DNA from: Spirochaetales bacterium Spiro_10
GTDB lineage: Bacteria; Spirochaetota; Spirochaetia; Treponematales; Treponemataceae
Direction: 5' to 3'
Length of the DNA stretch: 64,000 bases
NCBI GenBank assembly: GCA_001604405.1
Contig: LVBL01000003.1
Coordinates: 62,001-126,000 of the forward strand
The translations under genes were made by a program, and so were the position numbers. Shown piece after piece: positions 17,089-25,341 of the stretch (positions are counted from its first letter, which is position 1; each line of letters opens with the position of its first letter). The notes beneath the pieces are model-generated. The model made no database searches. It was not told where the DNA came from and was given only the letters and a program-made list of their open reading frames with translations.

Positions 17089-17823
17089 GTGAGCCATATC
17101 TTGCCACTCGAGACAGTCGCGCGCTGGTGCGGCGCGTACGTCACCCCGAAGCGATGCGTCGTCTGCGGCGCGGTCAACGATCTCGCCCTCTGCGATTCCT
17201 GCCTTGATCGGCTGTATCTTTCATCTCACGGAGGCGTTCCCCGTTTCGGCCGCTGCGGAAGATGCGGGCGGCCGCTGATTTCGCGCAAGGACCTTTGCAC
17301 CTCCTGCGGGAGCACTGACGCGCTCGCCTCGGTCGATCGCGCGTTTCCGCTGTTTTCCTATTCCGGGTCCGCGCCCTCCGTTCTCGCCGAGTGGAAGACG
17401 CGCGGGAACCGTTCCCTGTCCTGGGTATTCGCACGATGCCTCGCGGATATCCTGGGCGAACTTGCCGGAACGGGACCTGCCGACCGCGTGGTAGTGCCGG
17501 TTCCTCCCAGACCCGGAAAGATACGAAAGAGGGGATGGGACCAGATTGAAGACCTCGCGAGCGCGCTCGAGAAGGGCTATTCCGTACCGGTATGCCGATG
17601 CCTCTCGCGCGACTCGTCGCGCGAGCAGAAACTTCTCGGACGCGAGGCCAGGGCCCATAACCTGCAGGGGTCTATACGCGTCAGAAACGGCGCCGTCGTT
17701 CCGGAACGGGCCATCGTTCTTGACGACCTGATGACCACGGGCGCTACGCTCAACGCGTGCGCCGTCGCCCTCCGGGAGGCCGGCTGCGAAGAGGTATACG
17801 GGGTAACGATTTTTTACGATTAG
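17089..17823 (+). CDS. ComF-family phosphoribosyltransferase-like protein
   Basis: 244 residues from GTG 17089, 35 bases after mutS. An N-terminal zinc-finger region has paired CxxC motifs (CVVCGAVNDLALCDSC, CGRCGRPL...CTSC). A type I phosphoribosyltransferase domain follows with VPVPPRPGKIRKRGWDQ and the PRPP loop IVLDDLMTTGATLNAC. ComF proteins act in DNA uptake in competent bacteria, but homologues are widespread in species with no known competence and their substrate is unclear. No other competence gene is present. The start is weak: a downstream start is possible, but the first Cys pair must be kept. Confidence 0.85.
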   Translation: MSHILPLETVARWCGAYVTPKRCVVCGAVNDLALCDSCLDRLYLSSHGGVPRFGRCGRCGRPLISRKDLCTSCGSTDALASVDRAFPLFSYSGSAPSVLAEWKTRGNRSLSWVFARCLADILGELAGTGPADRVVVPVPPRPGKIRKRGWDQIEDLASALEKGYSVPVCRCLSRDSSREQKLLGREARAHNLQGSIRVRNGAVVPERAIVLDDLMTTGATLNACAVALREAGCEEVYGVTIFYD

Positions 17824-17881
17824 CGCGCAGTCTCGACGCGTCTAGCGGTACCGCCGGAACGTGCCTTGAAAAGCCCCGCCC

Positions 17882-17910
17882 TTGACAAGTAGCCGCTCAT
17901 ATGGTAATTT
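17882..17910 (+). promoter_or_regulatory. Strong sigma70-type promoter of the rimP-nusA-infB operon
   Basis: TTGACA (17882-17887), a 17-nt spacer and TAATTT (17905-17910). The predicted start is near 17917, about 26 bases before a terminator hairpin and about 146 bases before rimP. The -35 is a perfect consensus. Confidence 0.75.
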
Positions 17911-17942
17911 TTCTAGTGAACATTTAATATCTTGTAACCTGC

Positions 17943-17972
17943 AAGGAGTCGTTCGAACGGCTCCTTTTTCGT
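17943..17972 (+). terminator. Attenuator-like intrinsic terminator in the rimP-nusA leader
   Basis: AAGGAG and CTCCTT enclose a self-complementary CGTTCGAACG core with one T-G wobble, and a T-run follows. It lies between the promoter at 17882 and the first gene of the operon, so it must be read through for nusA expression. The terminated RNA would be about 55 nt. comF is too far upstream and has a promoter in between, so simple termination of comF cannot be excluded but does not explain the placement well. Confidence 0.7.
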
Positions 17973-18003
17973 ATACGGCCCGTCAGGGTCAATCTGAGCG
18001 GAG

Positions 18004-18036
18004 GCACGGGCTCGCGTCAAGAACGCGGTTCCGTGC
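18004..18036 (+). promoter_or_regulatory. Second leader hairpin just before the rimP ribosome site
   Basis: GCACGG (18004-18009) pairs with CCGTGC (18031-18036), and CGCGT (18013-18017) pairs with ACGCG (18023-18027). A symmetric 3x3 internal loop (GCT/GTT) separates the stems and a 5-nt loop closes them. It lies nine bases before AGGGGAG, the rimP ribosome site, and has no T-run, so it looks like an RNA regulatory or protein-binding element rather than a terminator. Confidence 0.5.
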
Positions 18037-18062
18037 GACAGGAATAGGGGAGTTTCTGGGCA

Positions 18063-18515
18063 GTGGAGTATATCGCGCCTGAAAACATCGCGTACCACGC
18101 GGACTGTGAGCCGCTCGTTCGCGCGTTGGGATTCGGCCTCGTCGAATTGGTGGTCTTCAAGCGACAATCGACGTGGCATGTCAAAATCGTCATTACCGCG
18201 CCTTCGGGCGTCGGGATATCCGATTGTTCGAGGGTTCATCGGGCCGTTCTTCCGCGCCTGGAGGCCGTTCTTTCGTCTCAGGATATGCACGTCGAGGTAG
18301 CCTCTCCCGGAATGGACAGGGTTCTCAAGAACGCGGCGGAATTCTCGCTTTTCGCGGGACGGAAGGTGAAGGTATGGGATACCGATCTTTCGGACTGGAT
18401 ACCGGGAACCGTCGTCTCGGCGGACGATGCGTCCGTAACTCTGGAAACCGAACAGGGGATACGCGCGTTCCCGTACCAGAAGATCGCGAAGGCAAAATTA
18501 ACAGGAACGGTGTAA
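18063..18515 (+). CDS. rimP: Ribosome maturation factor RimP
   Basis: 150 residues from GTG 18063, preceded by AGGGGAG. RimP binds the 30S subunit and helps assembly around S19. The N-terminal alpha/beta domain (LVRALGFGLVELVVFK...WHVKIVITAPSGVGISDCSRVHRAV) and the hallmark VEVASPGMDRVLKN segment are followed by a small SH3-like C-terminal domain (GRKVKVW...GTVVSADDASVTLE). First gene of the operon with nusA and infB, as in most bacteria. Confidence 0.9.
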   Translation: MEYIAPENIAYHADCEPLVRALGFGLVELVVFKRQSTWHVKIVITAPSGVGISDCSRVHRAVLPRLEAVLSSQDMHVEVASPGMDRVLKNAAEFSLFAGRKVKVWDTDLSDWIPGTVVSADDASVTLETEQGIRAFPYQKIAKAKLTGTV

Positions 18516-18544
18516 GACCGTTCAAGGCAGAGAAGGAGTTTTTC

Positions 18545-20032
18545 ATGTCCGCAGAAATGGCAGAAGCGATACGCCAACTCGTTCAAGAAAAAGGAATCGA
18601 CGAAGACCTCGTCTTCAGGATGATTGAGGATACGCTCAAGGCAGCTTACAAGAGAAAATTCGGCGCGAACGACAACGCGGTCGTGACCTTTAACGAGCAG
18701 CACACCGACGTCTCGATCTATTCGAGGAAGACGATCGTCGACGGAGTGTACAATCCCGTAATCGAGATCGAACTTGAGGAGGCCCTCGAGCTCGATCCCG
18801 AGTGCGAGATTGGGGACGAACTCCTCATCGAGGTCGATCCGAAGGAATTCGACAGGATTTCGGTACAGTCCGCGAAGCAGACCGCGCATCAGTCGATTCG
18901 CGACATACAGAAGGACAGCCTCTATTCCGAGTACAAGGACAAGGTCGGCGAGATCATCATCGGCTACTACCAGCGCGAGCGGAACGGGAACATCTACGTC
19001 GATCTCGGAAAGGTCGAGGGAATACTTCCGAAGAAGTTCCAGTCGCCGCGCGAGACCTACCGTCAGAATGACAGGATCAAGGCCTATATCACCGAGGTGA
19101 AAAAAACCCCGTCCGGGCTGCAGATCGTCCTGTCGAGAACCGATCCGGATTTCGTCCGCCGCATCATGGAACTCGAGGTTCCGGAGATTTACGACAAGAC
19201 CGTCGAGATCCACAAAATCGTCCGCGAGCCGGGCTACCGCACGAAGGTTGCCGTGTTCTCGAACCGCGAGGACGTAGATCCCGTTGGGGCTTGCGTCGGA
19301 CTCAAGGGCGTGCGCATCCAGGCCGTCATTCGCGAGCTTGAGGGCGAGAAAATCGATATCCTGAAGTACGACGAAAACCCCCGAACGTTCATCAGAAACG
19401 CCCTGTCGCCGGCCGAGGTAAACGACGTCGTCGTCGTGGACGAGACGAAGCGGTCCGCGCTCGCTATTGTGGCCGAACAGCAGTTTTCGCTCGCGATCGG
19501 AAAGCAGGGCCTCAACGTTCGCCTCGCGAACCGGCTCGTGGACTGGAGTATCGACGTCAAGACCGACGAACAGTTCGCGGAGATGGACCTGTCGGCGGAC
19601 TTCAGAAAGGCCGCAAATGACCTGTTCTCCGACGAGCCGATGGATGGCGAGATTCTCGCGATCGCGGACCTCCCCGGGATTTCCGACGAGCTTTTGGGAG
19701 TGCTGACCGGAAACGGACTGACGCTCGTGGAGCAGCTTCTCGCCCTCGACGAGGGACAAATCGCGGCGCTTGACGGCATGACTCCGGAATTCGTGGCCAG
19801 TCTCAATTCGCTCATGAGCGATTCGGTGGAAGTTGTTGAAGGTCCGGTTGCCGGCGTCGCGACGGAGACGGTCGCGACGGAAGAGATTTCGACCGGGCCT
19901 TCGGCCAATGAAGCGACGGAAGAAGCGGAAGAATATGAGTGTCCGGAATGCGGAGCTCCCATAACGATCGATATGACAACGTGTCCCAATTGTGGTATTG
20001 GTCTCAGTTTTGAATTCGAGGACGAAGAATAG
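18545..20032 (+). CDS. nusA: Transcription factor NusA with C-terminal zinc ribbon
   Basis: 495 residues from ATG 18545, preceded by AGAAGGAG. NusA binds RNA polymerase and RNA, promoting pausing, intrinsic termination and antitermination. Domains: N-terminal polymerase-binding domain (1-125), S1 domain (about 135-200; GYYQRERNGNIYVDLGKVEGILP), and two KH domains (about 205-345; VGACVGLKGVRIQAV, AIGKQGLNVRLANRL). A helix-hairpin-helix-like acidic repeat follows (about 370-430; LPGISDELLGVLTGNGLTLVEQLL). An acidic linker then leads to four cysteines at about 466, 469, 480 and 483 (CPECGAPITIDMTTCPNCG). The zinc ribbon is not part of standard NusA. It ends seven bases before infB. Confidence 0.95.
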   Translation: MSAEMAEAIRQLVQEKGIDEDLVFRMIEDTLKAAYKRKFGANDNAVVTFNEQHTDVSIYSRKTIVDGVYNPVIEIELEEALELDPECEIGDELLIEVDPKEFDRISVQSAKQTAHQSIRDIQKDSLYSEYKDKVGEIIIGYYQRERNGNIYVDLGKVEGILPKKFQSPRETYRQNDRIKAYITEVKKTPSGLQIVLSRTDPDFVRRIMELEVPEIYDKTVEIHKIVREPGYRTKVAVFSNREDVDPVGACVGLKGVRIQAVIRELEGEKIDILKYDENPRTFIRNALSPAEVNDVVVVDETKRSALAIVAEQQFSLAIGKQGLNVRLANRLVDWSIDVKTDEQFAEMDLSADFRKAANDLFSDEPMDGEILAIADLPGISDELLGVLTGNGLTLVEQLLALDEGQIAALDGMTPEFVASLNSLMSDSVEVVEGPVAGVATETVATEEISTGPSANEATEEAEEYECPECGAPITIDMTTCPNCGIGLSFEFEDEE

Positions 20033-20039
20033 GATACCA

Positions 20040-22811
20040 ATGGCAGAAGATCAGGAAAGCACCCAAAGACCCAAGGTTATTCTCAATAAGCAGAAGAAAA
20101 CGGATTCTACCGCGCAGGATCCGTCTTCGTCTTCCCAGGTATCCGATGCCGCCGCTTCGGCAAGCGGGGGCGAAACGGGCGAAAAAAAGAAAGTTGTCGT
20201 TGTAAAGAAGAAAGCGGTCGTTCACGCAAAATCCGCCGAGGCCCCGAGCGAGCAGAAAGACGGGGCTGACAGCGCGCCGCCGAAACGCGCGGTCCATGTA
20301 GTGCCTGTGCATCATGCGGAGAAGGAGGCGGCGGCCGCCTCAGTTGACGACGGAAAGAATACCGACGATGCTCCCAAGTCCCGCGTGTCCAGTCTGGAAC
20401 TGAGCCCTCCGCGACCGAACGTGAAGGTCGGAAATCTCGCGGACCGCTCTCGCGGGGGAGCCCCCGGACGCGGACCGGGATATCCCCAGCGTCCGGCCGC
20501 CGCACCGTCACGAGAGGGCTTCTCGGGCGCGCAGGCGCGCGAGGGTGCCCGTGACGGCGGCTATCAGGGCCGTCCCTCGGGCGGCTACCAGGGCGGCGGT
20601 TATCAGGGCCGTCCCTCGAGCGGCTATCAGGGCGGCGGCTATCAGGGCGGCCCCGGCCGAGCGCCCGGCGGCTATCAGGGCGGACCCGGCCGAGCACCCG
20701 GCGGCTACCAGGGCGGACCCGGGCGCGCACCCGGCGGTTACCAGGGCGGACCCGGGCGCGGTCCCGGCGGCTACCAGGGCGGACCCGGGCGCGGTCCCGG
20801 CGGCTACCAGGGCGGACCCGGGCGCGGTCCCGGCGGACCCGGGCGTGGCCCCGGTACTTCGCCGTTACCCCTCACCACGGGAAAGGGCGGCCCCGTCAAG
20901 AAGAATTTCAAGGGCAAGAAGGTAACGTACGTCCGAAAGAATCGCGAGCTTGACTACGAGGAAAAGCTACTTCAGCAGAAGAAGAAGGCCCAGGACAAGG
21001 CGAATGCCATCCCCAAGGAAATCGAGATCATGGAAACGGTCTCGGTGTCCGAACTCGCCCGCAAGATGAATCTCAAGGCCTCCGAGCTCATCGGAAAGCT
21101 CATGGGCATGGGCATGATGGTCACCATGAACCAGTCAATCGACGCGGATACCGCCACGATTCTCGCCTCGGAGTACGACTGTACCGTTCACATCGTCAGC
21201 CTGTACGACGAAACGGTCATCGAGAGCGAGGTTGACGGCGAAACCGAACTTATTTCGCGTCCTCCCGTCGTCACGATCATGGGACACGTCGATCACGGAA
21301 AGACCAAGACACTCGACGCGATACGAAGCGCGAACGTAGCGGCCGGAGAGTTCGGCGGGATTACCCAGCATATCGGCGCGTATACCGTCGAGACGCACAA
21401 GGGCCGCGTGACCTTCCTCGATACGCCCGGTCACGAGGCATTCACCATGATGCGAGCCCGTGGCGCCGAGATTACCGACATCGTCGTTCTCGTGGTTGCC
21501 GCGGATGACGGCGTCATGCCGCAGACAATCGAGGCCATTAACCACGCCAAGGACGCGAAGGTCCCGATAATCGTCGCGGTAAACAAGATCGACAAGCCGG
21601 AGGCTAATCCGGACCGCGTTAAGTCGCAGCTTGCCGATCTCGGTCTTCAGCCCGAGGAATGGGGCGGGGACACCATGTTCGTCCACATCAGCGCACTTCA
21701 GAAAACCGGCTTGGACGCGCTTCTGGACGCCATCCTCCTGCAGTCCGAGGTGCTCGAGCTTACGGCAAATTACGATTGCCGGGCCGAGGGAAAGGTCGTC
21801 GAATCGAGGATCGACCACGGACGCGGTATCGTGGCGACCATCATCGTTGAGCGCGGAACGCTGCGTACCGGGGATCCCTACGTCGCGGGCGTGTTCTCGG
21901 GCCGCGTGCGCGCCATCTTCAACGACAAGGGCGAGAAGCTCGAGGAGGCTACGCCGAGCATGCCGGTCGAGATCCTGGGTCTCGAGGGTATGCCGAACGC
22001 GGGAGATCCCTTCCAGGTAACCGAGAACGAGCGGCTGGCCCGCCAGATTTCCTCCAAACGCCAGGAGCTCAAGAGGTTCGAGGATTCGCGCAACGTCAAG
22101 AAGGTCACTCTCGACAACCTTTACGACACCATACACGCGGGCGAGGTGCTCGAGCTCAAGGTCATCATCAAGGGCGACGTGCAGGGCTCCGTCGAGGCGC
22201 TCAAGAACTCCCTCGAAAAGCTTTCGACCAAGGACGTGCGCCTGAACGTTATACACGCCTCCGCGGGCGCCATCAACGATTCGGACGTCATGCTCGCGGC
22301 CGCCGACTCGAACGCGATCATCATCGGCTTCAACGTGCGACCCACTCCGCAGGCCAAGCTTCTCGCCGAGCAGGAGAAGGTCGATATCAGGAAGTACAAC
22401 GTCATCTACAAGGCTGTCGAGGAAATCGAGATGGCCATGGAAGGGATGCTGAAGCCGGATATCAAGGAAGAGGTGATAGGAACGGTGGAGGTTCGCGACA
22501 CGATTCGCGTTCCGAAGATCGGAACGATCGCCGGAGCCTACGTTACGCAGGGCGTCGTGAAGAGAAACACGACCGTTCACGTCATCCGTGAGGGCATTGT
22601 CGTGCATACCGGCAAGCTTTCTTCCCTCAGGAGATTCAAGGACGACGTCAAGGAAGTCGCCTCGGGATTCGAATGCGGTATCGGCATAGAGAATTTCCAC
22701 GACGTGAAGGTTGGCGACCAGATAGAGATCATCGAGTTCGTCGAGGTGGCGCGAAAGCTCAAGGACAGCGAGAAGCTCGCCGACGGTTCATCCAAGGAGA
22801 AAGCGGAGTAA
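20040..22811 (+). CDS. infB: Translation initiation factor IF-2 with glycine/tyrosine repeat region
   Basis: Brings initiator tRNA to the 30S subunit and promotes subunit joining by GTP hydrolysis. 923 residues from ATG 20040. The N-terminal roughly 310 residues are low complexity: a Lys/Ala/Ser/Glu-rich part, then GYQGGPGR-type repeats. A conserved IF2N-like stretch ([22 protein letters not shown], about 340-360) precedes the G domain with GHVDHGKT (about 414), the switch region [21 protein letters not shown] and NKID. Domains II-IV follow ([18 protein letters not shown] and [20 protein letters not shown]). The ribosome site is weak and translation is probably coupled to nusA. Confidence 0.97.
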   Translation: MAEDQESTQRPKVILNKQKKTDSTAQDPSSSSQVSDAAASASGGETGEKKKVVVVKKKAVVHAKSAEAPSEQKDGADSAPPKRAVHVVPVHHAEKEAAAASVDDGKNTDDAPKSRVSSLELSPPRPNVKVGNLADRSRGGAPGRGPGYPQRPAAAPSREGFSGAQAREGARDGGYQGRPSGGYQGGGYQGRPSSGYQGGGYQGGPGRAPGGYQGGPGRAPGGYQGGPGRAPGGYQGGPGRGPGGYQGGPGRGPGGYQGGPGRGPGGPGRGPGTSPLPLTTGKGGPVKKNFKGKKVTYVRKNRELDYEEKLLQQKKKAQDKANAIPKEIEIMETVSVSELARKMNLKASELIGKLMGMGMMVTMNQSIDADTATILASEYDCTVHIVSLYDETVIESEVDGETELISRPPVVTIMGHVDHGKTKTLDAIRSANVAAGEFGGITQHIGAYTVETHKGRVTFLDTPGHEAFTMMRARGAEITDIVVLVVAADDGVMPQTIEAINHAKDAKVPIIVAVNKIDKPEANPDRVKSQLADLGLQPEEWGGDTMFVHISALQKTGLDALLDAILLQSEVLELTANYDCRAEGKVVESRIDHGRGIVATIIVERGTLRTGDPYVAGVFSGRVRAIFNDKGEKLEEATPSMPVEILGLEGMPNAGDPFQVTENERLARQISSKRQELKRFEDSRNVKKVTLDNLYDTIHAGEVLELKVIIKGDVQGSVEALKNSLEKLSTKDVRLNVIHASAGAINDSDVMLAAADSNAIIIGFNVRPTPQAKLLAEQEKVDIRKYNVIYKAVEEIEMAMEGMLKPDIKEEVIGTVEVRDTIRVPKIGTIAGAYVTQGVVKRNTTVHVIREGIVVHTGKLSSLRRFKDDVKEVASGFECGIGIENFHDVKVGDQIEIIEFVEVARKLKDSEKLADGSSKEKAE
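20556..20854 (+). repeat. In-frame tandem repeat encoding [11 protein letters not shown]-type units
   Basis: About 300 bases inside infB encode short imperfect units ([13 protein letters not shown]) that become about six near-identical 33-base units ([11 protein letters not shown] or [11 protein letters not shown]). Copies differ mostly at third bases or at Ala/Gly. The repeat is in frame, so copy number could vary between strains without breaking infB. The product is an Arg-Gly-Tyr-rich, probably disordered tract. Confidence 0.9.
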
Positions 22812-22827
22812 TCCGCGATCGACGAAA

Positions 22828-23184
22828 ATGGGTGAACACAGACTCGACCGCCTTGGAGAGCAGATACGGGAAGAGATCGCGGCGATGATACTCGGGGGAA
22901 GGATCAAGGATCCCCGGGTGTCGTCCTTCCTTTCGATAACGAGGGTAGAGGTGTCCGGTGATCTCGGCTATGCCAAGGTGTACGTTTCCAGCTTCATGAA
23001 GGAGACGGAGACGAAACAGGGCGTTCGCGGGCTCGAGAGCGCCGCCGGGTTCATCCAGTCCACCCTGGGCAAAAAGCTCAGACTCCGCCAGTTTCCCAAA
23101 CTGTCGTTCGTTTTCGACGAGAGCATCCGGGAAGGCTTCGAGATGGTCAAGAAGATCGACGGACTTGATATCGGGAATGATTGA
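22828..23184 (+). CDS. rbfA: 30S ribosome-binding factor RbfA
   Basis: 118 residues, the usual length. Helps late 30S maturation near the 5' end of 16S rRNA and is important for cold growth. Family features: RLGEQIREEIAAMILGGRIKDPRVSSFLSITRVEVSGDLGYAKVYVS and the C-terminal LRLRQFPKLSFVFDESI. ATG 22828 lies 16 bases after infB. The 3' end overlaps truB. Confidence 0.92.
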   Translation: MGEHRLDRLGEQIREEIAAMILGGRIKDPRVSSFLSITRVEVSGDLGYAKVYVSSFMKETETKQGVRGLESAAGFIQSTLGKKLRLRQFPKLSFVFDESIREGFEMVKKIDGLDIGND

Positions 23185-24142
23185 AGGAATCCTGCCGTTC
23201 GCGAAGTACGCAGGCGAGACGAGCTTCGCGTCCCTGTGGCGCGTCAAGCAGGGCTTGGGTACGAAAAAAATCGGGCATACCGGCACGCTTGACCGCTTCG
23301 CCGACGGCCTGCTTGTCGTGCTTGTCGGGCCGCTAACGCACCTCGTTCCGTACTTCACGGCTTGCGACAAGGAATATATCGCCAGAATCACGTTCGGGAC
23401 CGAAACGGACACGCTTGACCCGGACGGAACCGTCGTTGCGACGGGGCGCGTACCCGATTCGGGCCGTGTCTACGAGGCCCTGGAATCGTTTACCGGAACC
23501 ATAGAACAGCTGCCCCCCGCATATTCCGCGATACACGTTGCCGGGCTGCGCGCGTCGGATATAGCCCGCAAGGGCGGCGTCCCGGCTTTGAAACCGAGGC
23601 CCGTCACGATCGGAAACATCGCACTGCTGCGCGACGACCTGTCGCGTACTGCCTCCGTCGACATACGCGTTTCGTGTTCGAAGGGAACGTATATACGCTC
23701 TCTGGCGAGGGATATCGCCCTGGCCTGCGGAACGGTCGCGCACCTTTCCTCGCTCAGACGCGTGCGCGTCGGGCCCTTCGCGCTCGAGTCCTCCGTAGGT
23801 TTCGACATGGTCGGCGACTTCGGGGTTCCGGCGGGGGCCCGTGAGTCGCGCGCTAAAGGCGGAAACGCGGAACTCCCGTTCGACCGGTCATTGCTTGCGT
23901 TTACCAGGGAGCTCGCTCGCTCGATCGGTCTCGAGCCAGTTTCCCTGCGCGCCGAAAAAACCAGAGACTTCTCGAACGGCATACCGGTCAGGTCGGAGTG
24001 GTTCGATCCCGGGACCGCTGATGGCGACAACTGGACCGAGGGCGTGTCTCGTCCCGTGTTCTCAAACGGGGACTTTCTCGGAATGGTCTCGTTGAGAGGC
24101 GGCCGTCTCGCGTACGACTTCGTGCACAGGGTGGCGGTATGA
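23177..24142 (+). CDS. truB: tRNA pseudouridine-55 synthase TruB
   Basis: Makes pseudouridine 55 in the T loop of tRNAs. 321 residues from ATG 23177, overlapping the rbfA stop; TTG 23165 is a poorer alternative. The catalytic Asp is in KKIGHTGTLDRFADGLL. Other motifs are YIARITFGTETDTLDPDG, LPPAYSAIHVAGLRASDIAR and VRVSCSKGTYIRSLARDIA (as VDIRVSCSKGTYIRSL). The usual N-terminal DKPxGxTS appears as AKYAGETSFASL. A roughly 90-residue C-terminal part (from about 225) may be a diverged PUA-like domain. The stop overlaps ribF (ATGA). Confidence 0.92.
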   Translation: MIEGILPFAKYAGETSFASLWRVKQGLGTKKIGHTGTLDRFADGLLVVLVGPLTHLVPYFTACDKEYIARITFGTETDTLDPDGTVVATGRVPDSGRVYEALESFTGTIEQLPPAYSAIHVAGLRASDIARKGGVPALKPRPVTIGNIALLRDDLSRTASVDIRVSCSKGTYIRSLARDIALACGTVAHLSSLRRVRVGPFALESSVGFDMVGDFGVPAGARESRAKGGNAELPFDRSLLAFTRELARSIGLEPVSLRAEKTRDFSNGIPVRSEWFDPGTADGDNWTEGVSRPVFSNGDFLGMVSLRGGRLAYDFVHRVAV

Positions 24143-24975
24143 AGGTCATCCCCTGGGATTCCCTCCAAACGGAGGCCGGCCTGGACGATATCGCCGAAAT
24201 CTGCCGGGGAAAGGCCGGTTTGGCCCTGACCATCGGCGGTTTCGACGGTCCGCACATCGGACATAGCGTGCTTTTTGACGCGGTGCTTACCGCCGCGAGA
24301 GCCGGCAACCTCGCGTCGGGTGTCGTGACGTTCACGAGGTCCCCGAGTCTCCGAAAGAGGGGGCACCTGTATCCGGGAGACGTCTCCACCCTCAAGCTCA
24401 GGCTCGATGCCTTCAGGTCGCGGGGGTTCGACTGCGCCGTCCTGATTGACTTTTCCACGGATTTCGGTAAAATGTCAGGAGGTGTATTCTTTGAAATTCT
24501 TGTGAAAACTGCCCGTATGAAGTATCTGGCCGTCGGCCCCGATTTTCGATGCGGACATCGCCTGGATACGGGAACCCCGGAGATATCCGAGATTTCCCGC
24601 AGAGAAGCGTTCCGTTTCGATTCCATCCGGCAGGTTGAGCTGGACGGCGAGCGGGTAAGCTCGAGCGCCGTCAGAAACGCGGTTCAAACCGCCGACTTCG
24701 CCCTTGCGGAACGCCTCCTCGGTCATCCCTTTTTGCTGGATTTCAACGCGCCCGTGTGGACGGACGTCGACGGCTCGTACGAGGCGTCAGCCGGATCGTT
24801 CACGCAGATACTTCCCCCTGTGGGGCGGTATCGAGTCGTGGCTTCGACCGCAAATGGGTCGGGAGACAAAGCCGTTTTCGAGGTCGCGGACTCCGTCGTG
24901 AGACTGACCGCCGCGGGGAACGGGCCGCTTCCCGATATGCGGGGAATCGCGACGATTGATTTCAGGTTATCATGA
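24139..24975 (+). CDS. ribF: RibF-like FMN adenylyltransferase without recognisable riboflavin kinase domain
   Basis: 278 residues. The N-terminal half is a RibF-type nucleotidyltransferase: LTIGGFDGPHIGHSVLFDAVL (HxGH motif), VVTFTRSPS, LRLDAFRSRGFDCAVLIDF, LAVGPDFRCGHRLDTG, and the closing VSSSAVRNAVQTADFALAERLLGHPF. After about residue 195 the usual riboflavin kinase sequence (G-x-V-V-x-G...G-R-x-L-G-F-P-T-A-N) is missing. The last 80 residues are short beta-rich sequence resembling a shrunken kinase fold at best. Bifunctional RibF has about 310 residues. The protein may only make FAD from FMN, or act on another nucleotide. ATGA overlap with truB. Confidence 0.8.
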   Translation: MKVIPWDSLQTEAGLDDIAEICRGKAGLALTIGGFDGPHIGHSVLFDAVLTAARAGNLASGVVTFTRSPSLRKRGHLYPGDVSTLKLRLDAFRSRGFDCAVLIDFSTDFGKMSGGVFFEILVKTARMKYLAVGPDFRCGHRLDTGTPEISEISRREAFRFDSIRQVELDGERVSSSAVRNAVQTADFALAERLLGHPFLLDFNAPVWTDVDGSYEASAGSFTQILPPVGRYRVVASTANGSGDKAVFEVADSVVRLTAAGNGPLPDMRGIATIDFRLS

Positions 24976-25000
24976 TGATTTTAACACATAAGGAGTAAGT

Positions 25001-25270
25001 ATGGCACTTACAAAGGACAAGACTACTGCGGTGGTCAGCAAATTCGGGGCGAACGAAAAGGATACCGGTAACACGAAGGTCCAGATCGCCCTTCTCACGG
25101 AACGGATACTTCAGCTTACGGAACATTGCAAGACCTTCAAGAAAGACAAGAACAGCACGCGCGGGCTGATTATACTCGTCGGTCAGCGAAGGCGTCTGTT
25201 GAAATACCTCCAGAGAAGGGATCTCGAAACGTATCGAGGTCTTATCCAGGAGCTCGGCCTCCGCAAGTAA
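25001..25270 (+). CDS. rpsO: Ribosomal protein S15
   Basis: 89 residues, standard size. Primary 16S-binding protein of the 30S platform. Seen: DTGNTKVQIALLTERILQLTEH, then DKNSTRGLIILVGQRRRLLKYLQRRD and YRGLIQELGLRK. A strong ribosome site AAGGAG (24989-24994 region) precedes ATG 25001. It is followed by a terminator and then pnp, the same rpsO-pnp order as in E. coli and many other bacteria. Confidence 0.97.
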   Translation: MALTKDKTTAVVSKFGANEKDTGNTKVQIALLTERILQLTEHCKTFKKDKNSTRGLIILVGQRRRLLKYLQRRDLETYRGLIQELGLRK

Positions 25271-25275
25271 TGGCA

Positions 25276-25318
25276 AAGTTACCTGTCGAAGTCGGCGGGT
25301 AACTTTTTTCTTTTTTTG
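25276..25318 (+). terminator. Terminator/processing hairpin between rpsO and pnp
   Basis: AAGTTACC (25276-25283) pairs with GGTAACTT (25298-25305) and is followed by TTTTC and a longer T-run. It probably reduces transcription into pnp and protects the 3' end of rpsO mRNA. I see no good separate pnp promoter downstream, so partial read-through is expected. Confidence 0.8.
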
Positions 25319-25341
25319 GACGACATAAAGGTTGTTAATAC

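Noticed and set aside
18173-18544. Upstream extension of nusA by 124 residues
   Set aside because: Overlaps rimP in another frame; ATG 18545 has a strong ribosome site and the typical NusA N terminus.
20556-20854. CRISPR-like array in the repeat tract
   Set aside because: Units are contiguous, in frame and coding (IF2); there are no unique spacers.
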